Position numbers and translations under genes: made by a program. Under the pieces are notes generated by a model. That model saw only the letters and a program-made list of their open reading frames with translations. It searched no databases and had not been told where the DNA came from. Below, piece by piece: positions 50,421 to 59,505 of a DNA stretch of 63,490 bases; position 1 is the stretch's first letter; every line of letters starts with the position of its first letter. Source of the stretch: Abyssibacter profundi. GTDB lineage: Bacteria; Pseudomonadota; Gammaproteobacteria; Nevskiales; OUC007. The stretch spans positions 1-63,490 of the forward strand of contig NZ_QEQK01000020.1 in assembly GCF_003151135.1 (NCBI RefSeq), read 5' to 3'.

Positions 50421-52175
50421 CTATGACAGCCGTGGGCTGAGGTGATTGGGTCGGCCCACCGATGAATGCGAGGTGCCGAAACGCCCGATGACCTCGGCGT
50501 CGTCCGTGTCCGAAAAGGGCACCAGCACAGTCCCCACGTTCCAGAAGGTGCCCGTGGCCGATTCGGGGGTGATCTCAAGCTCGACAAATCCATGCGCACC
50601 GGCGTGGTGGAACGCGACATTTGGATTGGCCGCGACCACCGCGGCGTTGTAGAGCGGTGCCAGCACGGCACCGCCTGGCGAATCGGCCAGATTGTTCGAG
50701 GTCACGCTCATGCAGGTGAATTCGACCGCCACGCTGCCGTCCCCGGTTAGCGGGTTGTATCCGGGCACGCCGGTCAGCTCAGCGGTCAGCGGATTAAACG
50801 GCGTATAGGGATCCTCGACGACATCGCTGGCCCAGCCGGTGTGGATGTCGCCGGTTAACACGATATTGTCCACAATCCCCTCGCTCCGCCAGATCTGCAT
50901 TAACTGGTCGCGCTCGAACTGGTAGGCGCCCCAGTTATCGCCGCCCTCGTTGCCACCGCCAGGGCGCAGGCCCATTTCCTCGGCCACCTCGGGTGGCAGG
51001 TAGGGCAAGGGCGAATAGCGGGGATCCGGGTTATTCCGATGCGGTGACATCATGGTTTGCTGACCCAGCACCCGCCAACGGGTGCCTGCCGCCTTGGAAG
51101 CACGCATCCGATCCAGCAACCAGGCCTTTTGCGGCTCACCCAGCATGGTCCGGCTGGGATCGGCACTCTCGGTGCCAGTGGCCGACGTGTCCGTCTCCGG
51201 AGCGTTCCGCTGCAGGCGGGTATCGAGCATGAGCAGGTCCACCAGATCCCCGAATGGCAGATGGCGCCAGATGCGTAGCGGATTATCCGGCTCGGGCAGG
51301 CGGATCGGCAGCCACTCGGCATAGGCGCGGGTCGCCGCCGCACGGCGTTCGGGCCAGTCACCCTCGGTGTCGGGCTGGTGATTCTGCGCCCCGTCCGCCC
51401 AACTGTTGTTCGTGGATTCGTGATCGTCCCAGACAGCGATCAGCGGATGGGCCGCCGTCATGGCCTGGAGATCAGGGTCGGTCCGGTACTGGGCATGGCG
51501 CTGCCGGTAGTCGCTGAGCGTGACAATCTCATGCGGCGGAAAATGATCCCGCCCCAGATCACTGCTGTTCCCGTACTCGTAGAAATAATCGCCGACATGA
51601 ATCACCGCATCGATGTCCCGTCGCGCCAGCACCTTGTAGGCATTGAAGTAGCCGGTGGAGTAATTGGAACAAGACACCAAGGCGAAGCGGGCCCGTTCAG
51701 CACCCGGCGCGGGCGCCGTTCGTGTACGCCCCACCGGCGAGGTCACCGCACCAACCCGGAACTGAAAGTAATAGGTGGTGGCGGCACTCAGGCCGGTGAC
51801 ATCCAGTTTGACCGTGTAGTCGGACTCGGCTCGCGCCCAAGCACTGGCCGCCGCGTCGAGCCCGTCCCCGGATGTTCGCAGCACGTTGGTCATCGCCGGA
51901 TCGGAGGCCAACACCCACTCCACCGGCGTGTCCGTCGTCAGCCCGCTAACCCGTGTCCAAAGCACGACGCGATCTGCCAGGGGATCACCGGAGGCCACCC
52001 CGTGCTCGAAACTGGCATGACTCGCTTTAGGGCCCTCAACAGGCGGGCGCGGTTCGGAGCTGTCCTGTGCACAACCGGCGAACACCACGGGCGCACAGGC
52101 GGCGCCCACGAGAAAGCGTCTGCGCGACAACGCACGCTGGGACAAACGCCGCATGCGGCGCAAACGTCTGCTCAT
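50421..52175 (-). CDS. phoD: PhoD-like alkaline phosphatase/phosphodiesterase, Tat-exported
   Basis: 584 residues. Twin-arginine signal SRRRFLVGAACAPVVFAGC, with a Cys that could be a lipobox. The PhoD N-terminal domain has FEHGVASGDPLADRVVLWTRV. The catalytic domain has VSCSNYSTGYFNAY, VIHVGDYFYEYGN, AVWDDHESTNN, TRWRVLGQQTMMSP and LTGDIHTGW, giving the expected metal-binding residues. Family members need Fe/Ca and release phosphate from mono- and diesters. No pho box was identified. It is downstream of the ceramidase-like gene by about 107 bp. Confidence 0.93.
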   Translation of the reverse strand: MSRRLRRMRRLSQRALSRRRFLVGAACAPVVFAGCAQDSSEPRPPVEGPKASHASFEHGVASGDPLADRVVLWTRVSGLTTDTPVEWVLASDPAMTNVLRTSGDGLDAAASAWARAESDYTVKLDVTGLSAATTYYFQFRVGAVTSPVGRTRTAPAPGAERARFALVSCSNYSTGYFNAYKVLARRDIDAVIHVGDYFYEYGNSSDLGRDHFPPHEIVTLSDYRQRHAQYRTDPDLQAMTAAHPLIAVWDDHESTNNSWADGAQNHQPDTEGDWPERRAAATRAYAEWLPIRLPEPDNPLRIWRHLPFGDLVDLLMLDTRLQRNAPETDTSATGTESADPSRTMLGEPQKAWLLDRMRASKAAGTRWRVLGQQTMMSPHRNNPDPRYSPLPYLPPEVAEEMGLRPGGGNEGGDNWGAYQFERDQLMQIWRSEGIVDNIVLTGDIHTGWASDVVEDPYTPFNPLTAELTGVPGYNPLTGDGSVAVEFTCMSVTSNNLADSPGGAVLAPLYNAAVVAANPNVAFHHAGAHGFVELEITPESATGTFWNVGTVLVPFSDTDDAEVIGRFGTSHSSVGRPNHLSPRLS

Positions 52176-52282
52176 GACCGGGAACCCTGCGAATCATTGA
52201 AAGATGGATCCGCACTTTGAGCCTGATCTGTAACAAGACGATGACGCCTTGCCCGCACCCGCGCTGATGCCGAGACGGGGGT

Positions 52283-54652
52283 CTATGCCGGAGGCGCCTG
52301 AGATCCCGGGCAGTCGGCCTGCGATGCCGACACCGTAAACGCATCCGTTACCACGTCATAGGCCCGAAGCGACCCATCCAGCCCGCGGGATTGACCGGTA
52401 AAACGGAACCGATAGCTGCCCGCTGGCAGATTCGCCGGAGTCTGCCAGCGGGCATCGGCGGTGCCGCCACTGCTGGTCAGCGGCCGTTCGGTCGCCACGG
52501 GGACAGGGAGCAACGGCTTCCAGGCGTAGATCAGCTGTGGATCGCGGTCCTCAATCCAGGTCTCCCAGCTGCCATCGCCACGTTGGCGCTCGACATTCAA
52601 ATAACTGCCCTGCAGTTGCAAGTCGTTACCGGGGTGCCCTGCCACCACCTCAGCTTCCACCAATTCGCCGGGTGTGACAGCCGCAGGAGGCTGGCGAACC
52701 AGGGTGCCAGGCTCGCCGGCCGGGTGCGGGCTTTCCACCGGCCCCGGCACCAACGCGAGGTCGATTCGCTCGGCGGGCGGCAGCTCGACCGAGACCGCCT
52801 CACCGCGACGCATCGCCCGGGCCAGCTTGAGCGACTCCTGCATCACCGCAGCATGGGTCCAGGGGCCATACAGCGTCGACGCACCTTCGTACTGCTGGGC
52901 CGCGTATTCCTCACGTGTCGTCAGGTAGTGCACGTAGTCGTTCACCAGGCCGGCCACCACGATGGTCTGCACGCCAACAGGCGCAAGCTCTGCGAGCAGC
53001 AGCGTCTTGAGCCGGCGCGCCGCCATGGTTGTCACCTCCCAGGGCAAGCCGATGACCGCGAGCTGGCCGATGCGGAACAACTGCAACGGCAGCTCCGTGC
53101 CACCCCGCGGCAACAGCACGGGCTTTTCCGCCTGGCAGGAGAAGTCCCCGAGTACGGGAGGCAGCATGGAGACATTGCACATCACCACGGCAGACAACGT
53201 CTGACCGGGAATCGTCTCGGCCGGCCAGCCACCGGGAAAGCCTTCCAGACGCGTGCCGGTCAGCGTGGCGATGTCATCCAGCGCGGCATCCAGCAACGCC
53301 GGATCATCACTGCAAGTCAGGCCCTCGGTCGTGGGGCCTGGCCCATCCTCTGCACCGGCCCCGAAGGAGGCACCGAGAATGCCGGTGCAGGTTCGCTTGT
53401 CCTCGGCGTCCAGCTCAGCGGGTAGGTTCAGGCTGGCCAGCACGGCCGGGTCATCGATGCTGATCGACTCGATGGGCACGCGAATCAACCGATAGTCCAC
53501 CGGACCCGTGACCACCTCACCCGTCCCCATGAGTTCCAGCGAACGCGCCAGCTGTTTGAGGCCGGATATCGCATTGGCATCCAGATCATCCACACCACCG
53601 CCCCGCCTGGGGTCCGGGTAGGGGTAGGTCTCAATGGCGATATTGGGCGAGGCATCGCCTTCATCAGCCTGGGCGAACGCGCCGACAAACGTGCCTGCCG
53701 CAGGGTCGGCTCGGTAGTCAGTCCCCATCAAGGCTTCCAGCCCCAGCGAGGCCTGCCCCTTCACATCTCCACTGACGTAGTGCTGCGCGGGACCGATCAC
53801 CGTGGGGTGCACGCCGAACCAGTTGATCAGCCCTGTCAGGCCAGCCTCACGCAGCAGTTCCAGCTGCACCATGCGCTTATTGACCTGCACCTCTTCGCCG
53901 CGCTCGTTCAGAAACGCCTGACGGTCAGCCTCGGCGTTCATCACATAGGCAGGCTTGGACCGGTTGATGTTGGTGTTGAGCAGTTCACCCGACGACAACT
54001 GGATCGTCGCCAGCTGCGCGTGGGCAACGAAATTCTCATGCGCATTGCGAATGGCCGCGACCGTGCCACCGACGATGACGGCCGCGCCATTGCCGACCCC
54101 GGCCAAGCCGGTGCCCGGATCGGAATGGGTGTGCGTGACCGACAGCATGACGTTATGGGCGTCATAGTGCGCGGACAGGCGCTCATCGGCAGCCAACTCC
54201 GCCAGAATTGCCTGCCGCACGGCGGCGCTCATCAAGCCCGTGTCCAGCGACACGAACAGAACCCGCCGACCGTTGCAGGGTGACTCGATCACAAACGCCC
54301 GGGCATAGACACGCGTGTGCAATGCGGAGAACACCTGCTGCGGGTTCACCCAGGCCAGGCTTGCGGTATCGGCAATGGGCCCGGTGATGTCGTGGATGCC
54401 AACACCCACGCGATAGCCCCTGTTGTCGGCACAGGGCGCGGGAATGGGACCGGCTGGTGGGGTGTCGACGACCAGGCGGCCCGGCGCATCCAGGCCATCG
54501 CCCACCTGCCGGCGGGGGTCGCTCGTCACGCACTCCAGCGCCTCGGCGTCGACACCAGCCACGCCCGCGTTGGGGGCGTCAGATGCCGGTCCGCCACCAC
54601 AGGCCGCCAGCGCGGCCATCCCCACAAAACCCAACCAACGCAGCTGCACCAT
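52283..54652 (-). CDS. Neutral/alkaline ceramidase-like lipoprotein
   Basis: 789 residues from the ATG at 54652 (54670 is the alternative). Lipoprotein signal WLGFVGMAALAACGG. The catalytic domain has GYRVGVGIHDITGPIADT, VLFVSLDTGLMS, SVTHTHSDPGTG (zinc-site His residues) and FAQADEGDASPNIA, corresponding to the family's active-site GD-x-SPN. A C-terminal beta domain (about 640-780) is present. Neutral ceramidases split ceramide into sphingosine and fatty acid. The bacterium may use it on host or environmental sphingolipids. Ile-Thr-Gly-Pro and other conserved runs make the family call strong, but the substrate is unproven. Confidence 0.87.
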   Translation of the reverse strand: MVQLRWLGFVGMAALAACGGGPASDAPNAGVAGVDAEALECVTSDPRRQVGDGLDAPGRLVVDTPPAGPIPAPCADNRGYRVGVGIHDITGPIADTASLAWVNPQQVFSALHTRVYARAFVIESPCNGRRVLFVSLDTGLMSAAVRQAILAELAADERLSAHYDAHNVMLSVTHTHSDPGTGLAGVGNGAAVIVGGTVAAIRNAHENFVAHAQLATIQLSSGELLNTNINRSKPAYVMNAEADRQAFLNERGEEVQVNKRMVQLELLREAGLTGLINWFGVHPTVIGPAQHYVSGDVKGQASLGLEALMGTDYRADPAAGTFVGAFAQADEGDASPNIAIETYPYPDPRRGGGVDDLDANAISGLKQLARSLELMGTGEVVTGPVDYRLIRVPIESISIDDPAVLASLNLPAELDAEDKRTCTGILGASFGAGAEDGPGPTTEGLTCSDDPALLDAALDDIATLTGTRLEGFPGGWPAETIPGQTLSAVVMCNVSMLPPVLGDFSCQAEKPVLLPRGGTELPLQLFRIGQLAVIGLPWEVTTMAARRLKTLLLAELAPVGVQTIVVAGLVNDYVHYLTTREEYAAQQYEGASTLYGPWTHAAVMQESLKLARAMRRGEAVSVELPPAERIDLALVPGPVESPHPAGEPGTLVRQPPAAVTPGELVEAEVVAGHPGNDLQLQGSYLNVERQRGDGSWETWIEDRDPQLIYAWKPLLPVPVATERPLTSSGGTADARWQTPANLPAGSYRFRFTGQSRGLDGSLRAYDVVTDAFTVSASQADCPGSQAPPA

Positions 54653-54727
54653 CACCCCCGGCCTCCTCACGCCTGCAAACCTTGCAAGCTAACCCGCGCC
54701 CGGCCGCAGTGCGATGGTAAATCGGGA

Positions 54728-55177
54728 TTAGTGGCGACAGCCTTCCGACCGGAGCGTACAGGCGCGGCGGATCGCGATGCTGCGCGCGGCCGGCAGCCCC
54801 GAGGGCGTCAGCGGCAAACCGGCGTCGGGATTGGCATCCGCCCAGGGCGAGTAGGCTCGGGTCTGCAGCAACCCGGCTTCAAGATCCAACGCCCAAACCT
54901 GCAAATACCCACCGCCGCCCTGCTCCAGATGCTGGTAGTCCACAACCAGCAATGGCACCGGCAGGCCCTGCGCATTGGTCGCCTCCAACACGGCATCACC
55001 AATGTGGTGCCCGCCGATCGCAAGCACGATCTGCGGATTCGGCGCGATCAGCGCCTGCCAGATCGCTTGACCGAAGACGCTGAGCTCCGCCGGTTGATCG
55101 ATGGCAGCCTGCACCAGCGGCCCCAAGCCCGCACCGGCCGAGCACTGTCGTCGCCGGGCCCGTCTGCTGGACATCAT
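54728..55177 (-). pseudogene. C-terminal remnant of a metallophosphoesterase
   Basis: Only about 135 residues are homologous: IAPNPQIVLAIGGHHIGDAV, PVPLLVVDYQHLEQGGGGYLQ and LLQTRAYSPWADAN. This matches the C-terminal third of calcineurin-like phosphoesterases (GHxHG-type motif, then ADYQ...GG-x-G). The N-terminal catalytic motifs are missing. The first 16 codons (SSRRARRRQ) are the antisense of the imelysin remnant next to it, so the real 5' end was lost. Probably non-functional. Confidence 0.6.
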
Positions 55178-55856
55178 GGCCGAGCATCTCTACAGCGAAC
55201 TGGGCGGCATGACGCTGAACTGGGCCGGCAACAATCCGGGCAGCTATGGCCTGCATCTCATCCAGGGCGAGGTGAACAACGGGCTGCGGCGCATGCTGTT
55301 CGGGATGATTCGCCTGGCCGGCGATGAACTCTCCGGTGAACGCATGCAGGTCCCGCTGCTCAGCCAGTCGCCTGAGGAGGAGCAGGATTGCTTCTCTGAT
55401 GACACGCATCAGTCGCTTTATTACAACGCCCGGGGCATAGCCAACGTCTATTATGGCCGCTACCGGATTGTCGGCCAGGACGACACTTCGACCTACCGCG
55501 CGCCGCAGTCCCTGGCCAAGCGGGTGGCCCAAATCGACCCTGAGCTGGCAGCCCGCCTGGACCAGCAGATTGACCGGGTGGAGAGTCTGATGGCGGCGAT
55601 CCGACACCGCGGCGAACACGGTGAACCCTTTGACCGGCAGATCCAGGCAAGCAATCGCGAATCACGCGTCTTGCTAGGTGAGGCGATTGCCGCCCTGCAG
55701 GCTCTCAGCGCGGCGTTGGAGGCGGTGGCCGCCCGACTGGCCCTGGGGTCGATCAACCCACAGGCGCCTCGCTCTGAGTCGATCAGTCGGACGTATACGG
55801 CACCGGCCACCGCCCATCGTTCAGGTGACCAGCCAGATCTGGATGGGCTTGGATGA
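55101..55856 (+). pseudogene. C-terminal remnant of an imelysin-family (M75/IrpA-like) protein
   Basis: About 250 residues. The imelysin C-terminal hallmarks are clear: CRRRARLLDIMAEHL, FGMIRLAGDELSGERMQVPL, PEEEQDCFSDDTHQSLYYN, ARGIANVYYGRYR and an ending in helical repeats. The N-terminal half with the signal peptide and the GxHxxE metal motif is absent. The first residues (MAACTSGPKPAPAEH) lie in sequence antisense to the metallophosphoesterase remnant. The protein would therefore lack export and is likely inactive. Confidence 0.65.
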
Positions 55857-55946
55857 CAGATTCCATGCGCCGACATTCAGCGGTGACTGTACGAACCGCA
55901 AGAACACGGTAAAGTGCGTTCTACCCTGTTCACTCGGTGTTCAACC

Positions 55947-56336
55947 GTGGCCCAGCCGCCGAACGTACTTGATCGTCGATCCCGTCCGCGGCCCGTTGAT
56001 AACCGCCGCAGCGTCGCCAAGCCCCGCTCTGGCCCCCTGCTCGATTCCATCATCCAGGCCATGCTGGCCAAACTCCACGCCGAGGGTGTGCAGCCCGGTC
56101 AGGCAATCGACCTGAACGCGCTTTGGCATCACCTCAGTGTCGAGATGGGGGTGCGGCAGTTCGACACCATCCCCGCGGCCGGCGAGTTGCTGGGTCGCGG
56201 CTATGTGCGGCATATCGGTGATGACTCGTACCAGGTCGCGCTCACCGAAGCCGGGTTTATCGCCGCGTCCCGTGCCTCCACCCAGCCGATGCAGCAAATG
56301 GTTTCCGCAATTCGGGATTTGCAGAGCGCGGTCTAG
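55947..56336 (+). CDS. Unknown small protein, paralogue of the product at 12271-12675
   Basis: 129 residues from a GTG at 55947 (MAQPPNVLDRRSRPRP); an ATG at 55914 is an alternative but shows no similarity. Charged, proline-rich N terminus, then a compact domain: IIQAMLAKLHAEGVQPGQAIDL, NALWHHL, IPAAGELLGRGYVRHIG and SYQVALTEAGFIAA. It shares its layout and many residues with the gene at 12.3 kb. The domain may be winged-helix-like. Function is unknown. Confidence 0.68.
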   Translation: MAQPPNVLDRRSRPRPVDNRRSVAKPRSGPLLDSIIQAMLAKLHAEGVQPGQAIDLNALWHHLSVEMGVRQFDTIPAAGELLGRGYVRHIGDDSYQVALTEAGFIAASRASTQPMQQMVSAIRDLQSAV

Positions 56337-56477
56337 CCACACCATCAGTCAGCGCGCGCCCCGCATACAGCGGTTGACCTGCACCGCGCGGCTTGGCCGC
56401 CGCGGACAGCCAAGGCATCCGCCCGATGGCCCCACCGGAACGTTGGTGCACCGTCGCACCCCGCCCCGGCTGCCCGG

Positions 56478-58334
56478 TTATCCGGATTTCAGCTGAGACA
56501 GGTCGCGGACCGCTCCCCGTGCGGCAGACGTCGCCATGGCGGCGTAAGCCTGCAGGGCCAGTGACACCTGGCGCTCACGCTGCACGGGTTTCCATGCCTG
56601 ATCGCCGCGCGCTTCCATCGCTTCGCGGCGTTCGGCCAGCTCGGCATCACTGAGGTCCACGCGAATCACGCGGTTGGGAATATCAATCTCGATGATGTCG
56701 CCGGGCTCGACCAGGCCAATGTCGCCGCCCTCGGCGGCCTCAGGCGAACAATGACCAATCGACAAGCCCGAGGTCCCGCCAGAAAAGCGGCCGTCGGTGA
56801 TAAGCGCGCAGGCCTTGCCCAGACCCTTGGATTTCAGGTAGCTGGTCGGGTACAGCATTTCCTGCATGCCCGGCCCGCCCTTCGGACCCTCATAGCGAAT
56901 CAGCACGACATCGCCGGCCTTGACCTTGTTGCTCAGCAGAATGCCGTCGATGGCCTCTTCCTGACTCTCGAAGATCACCGCCGGCCCCCGAAACTTGAGG
57001 ATGGATTCGTCGACGCCTGCCGTCTTGACGATGCAACCATCCTTGGCGATGTTGCCGTAGAGCACCGCCAGCCCACCATCTGTGGAATAGGCATGCTCCA
57101 CATCGCGGATGCAACCATCGGCCCGGTCGGTATCGAGACTGGGCCACTGCGCCGACTGGCTGAACGCCACCTGGGTCGGAATACCGCCTGGCCCGGCCAT
57201 GTACCGCCCGGCAGCTTCCTCGCCACCGCGCATGACGTCCCAATGCGCCAGCGCCTCACCCATTGTGCGGGCGTGGACCGTGCTGCAGTCGCTGTGCAGC
57301 AGACCGCCCCGGTCGAGCTCCGCAAGAATGCCGATGACGCCACCAGCGCGATGGACGTCTTCCATGTGATATTGCTGCGTCGCCGGCGCCACCTTGCAAA
57401 GGTTGGGGATCTTCCGCGACATGCGGTCGATGTCGGCCATCGTGAAGTCCACACCGGCCTCATGCGCCGCGGCCAGCAGATGCAAGACCGTGTTGGTCGA
57501 GCCGCCCATGGCGATGTCCAACGCAATGGCGTTTTCGAAGGCCTTGAAACTGGCGATGGACCGGGGCAGCACCGAGGCATCATCGCCTTCATAGTAGCGC
57601 TTGGCCAAGTCGACGATGACCCGCCCCGCCTGGAGGAACAATTCCTTACGTTCGCTGTGGGTCGCCAGCAACGAGCCATTGCCGGGCAAGGACAGGCCCA
57701 GGGCTTCGGTTAGGCAATTCATCGAATTGGCGGTGAACATGCCCGAGCAAGAACCGCAGGTGGGACAGGCGCTGCGCTCGATGCTGGCCACATCCTCGTC
57801 GGATTCCTCTGGATTGGCCGCGCTGACCATGGCATCGACCAGGTCGAGCTTGATGTCACCCTTTTTGGCCAGGCTGACCTTACCAGCCTCCATCGGCCCG
57901 CCCGAGACGAAGACCGTCGGGATATTCAGTCGCATGGCGGCATTGAGCATGCCGGGGGTGATCTTGTCGCAGTTGGAGATGCACACCAGCGCATCGGCAC
58001 AGTGGGCGTTGACCATGTACTCCACACTGTCTGCGATCAGATCACGACTGGGCAGGCTGTAAAGCATGCCGCCGTGGCCCATGGCAATGCCGTCATCCAC
58101 CGCAATGGTGTTGAACTCCTTGGCCACGCCACCCGCCGCCTCGATTTCCCGCGCCACCAACTGGCCCAAATCCTTCAGGTGGACATGACCTGGCACGAAC
58201 TGAGTAAACGAGTTGGCAACGGCGATAATCGGCTTGCCGAAATCATCGTCCTTCATCCCGGTGGCGCGCCAGAGCGCACGGGCACCGGCCATGTTGCGTC
58301 CGAAAGTGGTCGTGCGGGATCGATATGCAGGCAT
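56478..58334 (-). CDS. ilvD: Dihydroxy-acid dehydratase IlvD
   Basis: 618 residues, usual length. Converts 2,3-dihydroxy-isovalerate and -methylvalerate to 2-keto acids in branched-chain amino acid synthesis. Iron-sulfur ligands and active-site motifs: [46 protein letters not shown], and [16 protein letters not shown] near the C terminus. The start [14 protein letters not shown] is typical. It stands alone, without other ilv genes. Confidence 0.97.
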   Translation of the reverse strand: MPAYRSRTTTFGRNMAGARALWRATGMKDDDFGKPIIAVANSFTQFVPGHVHLKDLGQLVAREIEAAGGVAKEFNTIAVDDGIAMGHGGMLYSLPSRDLIADSVEYMVNAHCADALVCISNCDKITPGMLNAAMRLNIPTVFVSGGPMEAGKVSLAKKGDIKLDLVDAMVSAANPEESDEDVASIERSACPTCGSCSGMFTANSMNCLTEALGLSLPGNGSLLATHSERKELFLQAGRVIVDLAKRYYEGDDASVLPRSIASFKAFENAIALDIAMGGSTNTVLHLLAAAHEAGVDFTMADIDRMSRKIPNLCKVAPATQQYHMEDVHRAGGVIGILAELDRGGLLHSDCSTVHARTMGEALAHWDVMRGGEEAAGRYMAGPGGIPTQVAFSQSAQWPSLDTDRADGCIRDVEHAYSTDGGLAVLYGNIAKDGCIVKTAGVDESILKFRGPAVIFESQEEAIDGILLSNKVKAGDVVLIRYEGPKGGPGMQEMLYPTSYLKSKGLGKACALITDGRFSGGTSGLSIGHCSPEAAEGGDIGLVEPGDIIEIDIPNRVIRVDLSDAELAERREAMEARGDQAWKPVQRERQVSLALQAYAAMATSAARGAVRDLSQLKSG

Positions 58335-58687
58335 GGTCTCAGTCCTTGGGCGCGGCTATGCATCGACAGCCACGTAGATCGTACGAGGCGCGCATTGCAG
58401 CATAGACAGGCCGCATCACCAAGCCAGACCGACGCACCAGGTGCCGACGATGGCCAACTCGGAGCCTGCCGCGCCTGAGGTTACAGCCACCAGGAACGCG
58501 GCGTCGCCACAAACCGGACCGGTCCCCTGGACTGAGAACACGCGATCGCGTGGCCGGTCTTGCCGGGAGGTGCCGCAACCAGCCGCTCAGCGATTGGGCT
58601 AACCGGCAGAGCCCCTATAGGCGGCCAGCTTCGGCAGGAGGGCGTCGCGCAACCGCACAACGTCCAAGGTCAGGGCGACCGGCCGAC
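58335..58687. other. Intergenic region upstream of ilvD
   Basis: 353 bp between ilvD (-) and the SH3-like gene (-). The reading frames here have no recognisable product. It should contain the ilvD promoter, but no leader peptide or attenuator of the classical type was recognised. Confidence 0.4.
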
Positions 58688-59266
58688 TCAGCCCTGTGCG
58701 CCGTTGCGCACCCAGTCGGCGCTCCGCCCTCGCGTGGTGAGCAGAGGGTTCAGCCAGTCTTCGGCCACCCAGCCGGAGGCTGAACTCTCGCCCGTCACGG
58801 CGCTGACATGACACCACCGCCGTGCGTTCCCGTCGCTGCACTCGATGACGTCGACCACCACGCCGTGGGCGAGGCTGCCAATGGCGTCACCACCGGGTTG
58901 CGCCCGCACGGTCAACGATTGCTCAGCGCCGACTTCGACGGTGCGCAGCCGCGACATTTCGGCGTGCAAGGACTTCACCTCATCACGCAGCGCCGCATTT
59001 TCGCGTTGAAGCCGCACTGCACGTGCGTGGCTGCGCTCGAACTCTTCAATGACCTGGCTGGCTGACTGATGCGCCTTGTCCAGCGCGGCGCGCATGGCCT
59101 GGACCTGGCCGATCTCCCCAAACCCGGTGTGCGACACGTCCGCGACCGAACAATCCTGCTGCGCTCCCAGCGGGACATCGGACCCGATGGCTGCACAGGC
59201 GCAAAACAGTAATCCAACCCATGCGAGCGCCGGCACGCGCTTCGTCTGTTGCTTGATCTCCGCCAC
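58688..59266 (-). CDS. Exported coiled-coil protein with SH3-like domain
   Basis: 192 residues. N-terminal hydrophobic segment (VPALAWVGLLFCACAAIG) acts as signal or anchor. The middle part is a predicted coiled coil (AMRAALDKAHQSASQVIEEFERSHAR...LRRENAALRDEVKSL-like). The C-terminal bacterial SH3 region has LTVRAQPGGDAIGSLAHGVVVDVIE and GWVAEDWLNPL. SH3 domains of this kind bind cell-wall peptides. It resembles the TIGR04211 SH3 proteins in layout. Monocistronic, with AT-rich DNA upstream. Confidence 0.78.
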   Translation of the reverse strand: MAEIKQQTKRVPALAWVGLLFCACAAIGSDVPLGAQQDCSVADVSHTGFGEIGQVQAMRAALDKAHQSASQVIEEFERSHARAVRLQRENAALRDEVKSLHAEMSRLRTVEVGAEQSLTVRAQPGGDAIGSLAHGVVVDVIECSDGNARRWCHVSAVTGESSASGWVAEDWLNPLLTTRGRSADWVRNGAQG

Positions 59267-59280
59267 CCCATTCCCCTAGG

Positions 59281-59400
59281 CGAAATTTTTGTAAAGACTA
59301 GAGACTTATCAAGCGGTCAGCCATCGTAAATTTGCTGTATTTTCAACAAGATTGGTCACTTGTTAGCCATATTTACTAGACCATCCATCGTAATCTGCGA
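59281..59400. other. AT-rich promoter region
   Basis: A 120-bp stretch of clearly lower GC than its surroundings (many runs of A and T), lying upstream of the SH3-like gene. It has no ORF. It is a probable promoter and possibly a site for a nucleoid protein; a foreign origin is also possible. Confidence 0.5.
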
Positions 59401-59471
59401 CCGCTGATCGGACGCAGCTCGCGAGCTAATTTCGTCCGGCAACGAACCGGCTCATCGCGGGCCGTCAAAGC

Positions 59472-59499
59472 GCCCACCCCGCCACGGGACGGGGTGGGC
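59472..59499 (-). terminator. Strong hairpin after the Abhydrolase_10-like gene
   Basis: GCCCACCCCG and CGGGGTGGGC form a 10-bp perfect stem with an 8-nt loop. It lies 6 bp beyond the stop of the lipoprotein gene. There are only three T residues after it on the minus strand, so it is a less typical terminator. Confidence 0.6.
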
Positions 59500-59505
59500 C
59501 GCGAC

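Noticed and set aside
52391-53425. 344-codon plus-strand ORF
   Set aside because: Antisense to the ceramidase-like gene; basic, low-information sequence.
56751-57713. 320-codon plus-strand ORF
   Set aside because: Antisense to ilvD, whose iron-sulfur motifs are unambiguous.
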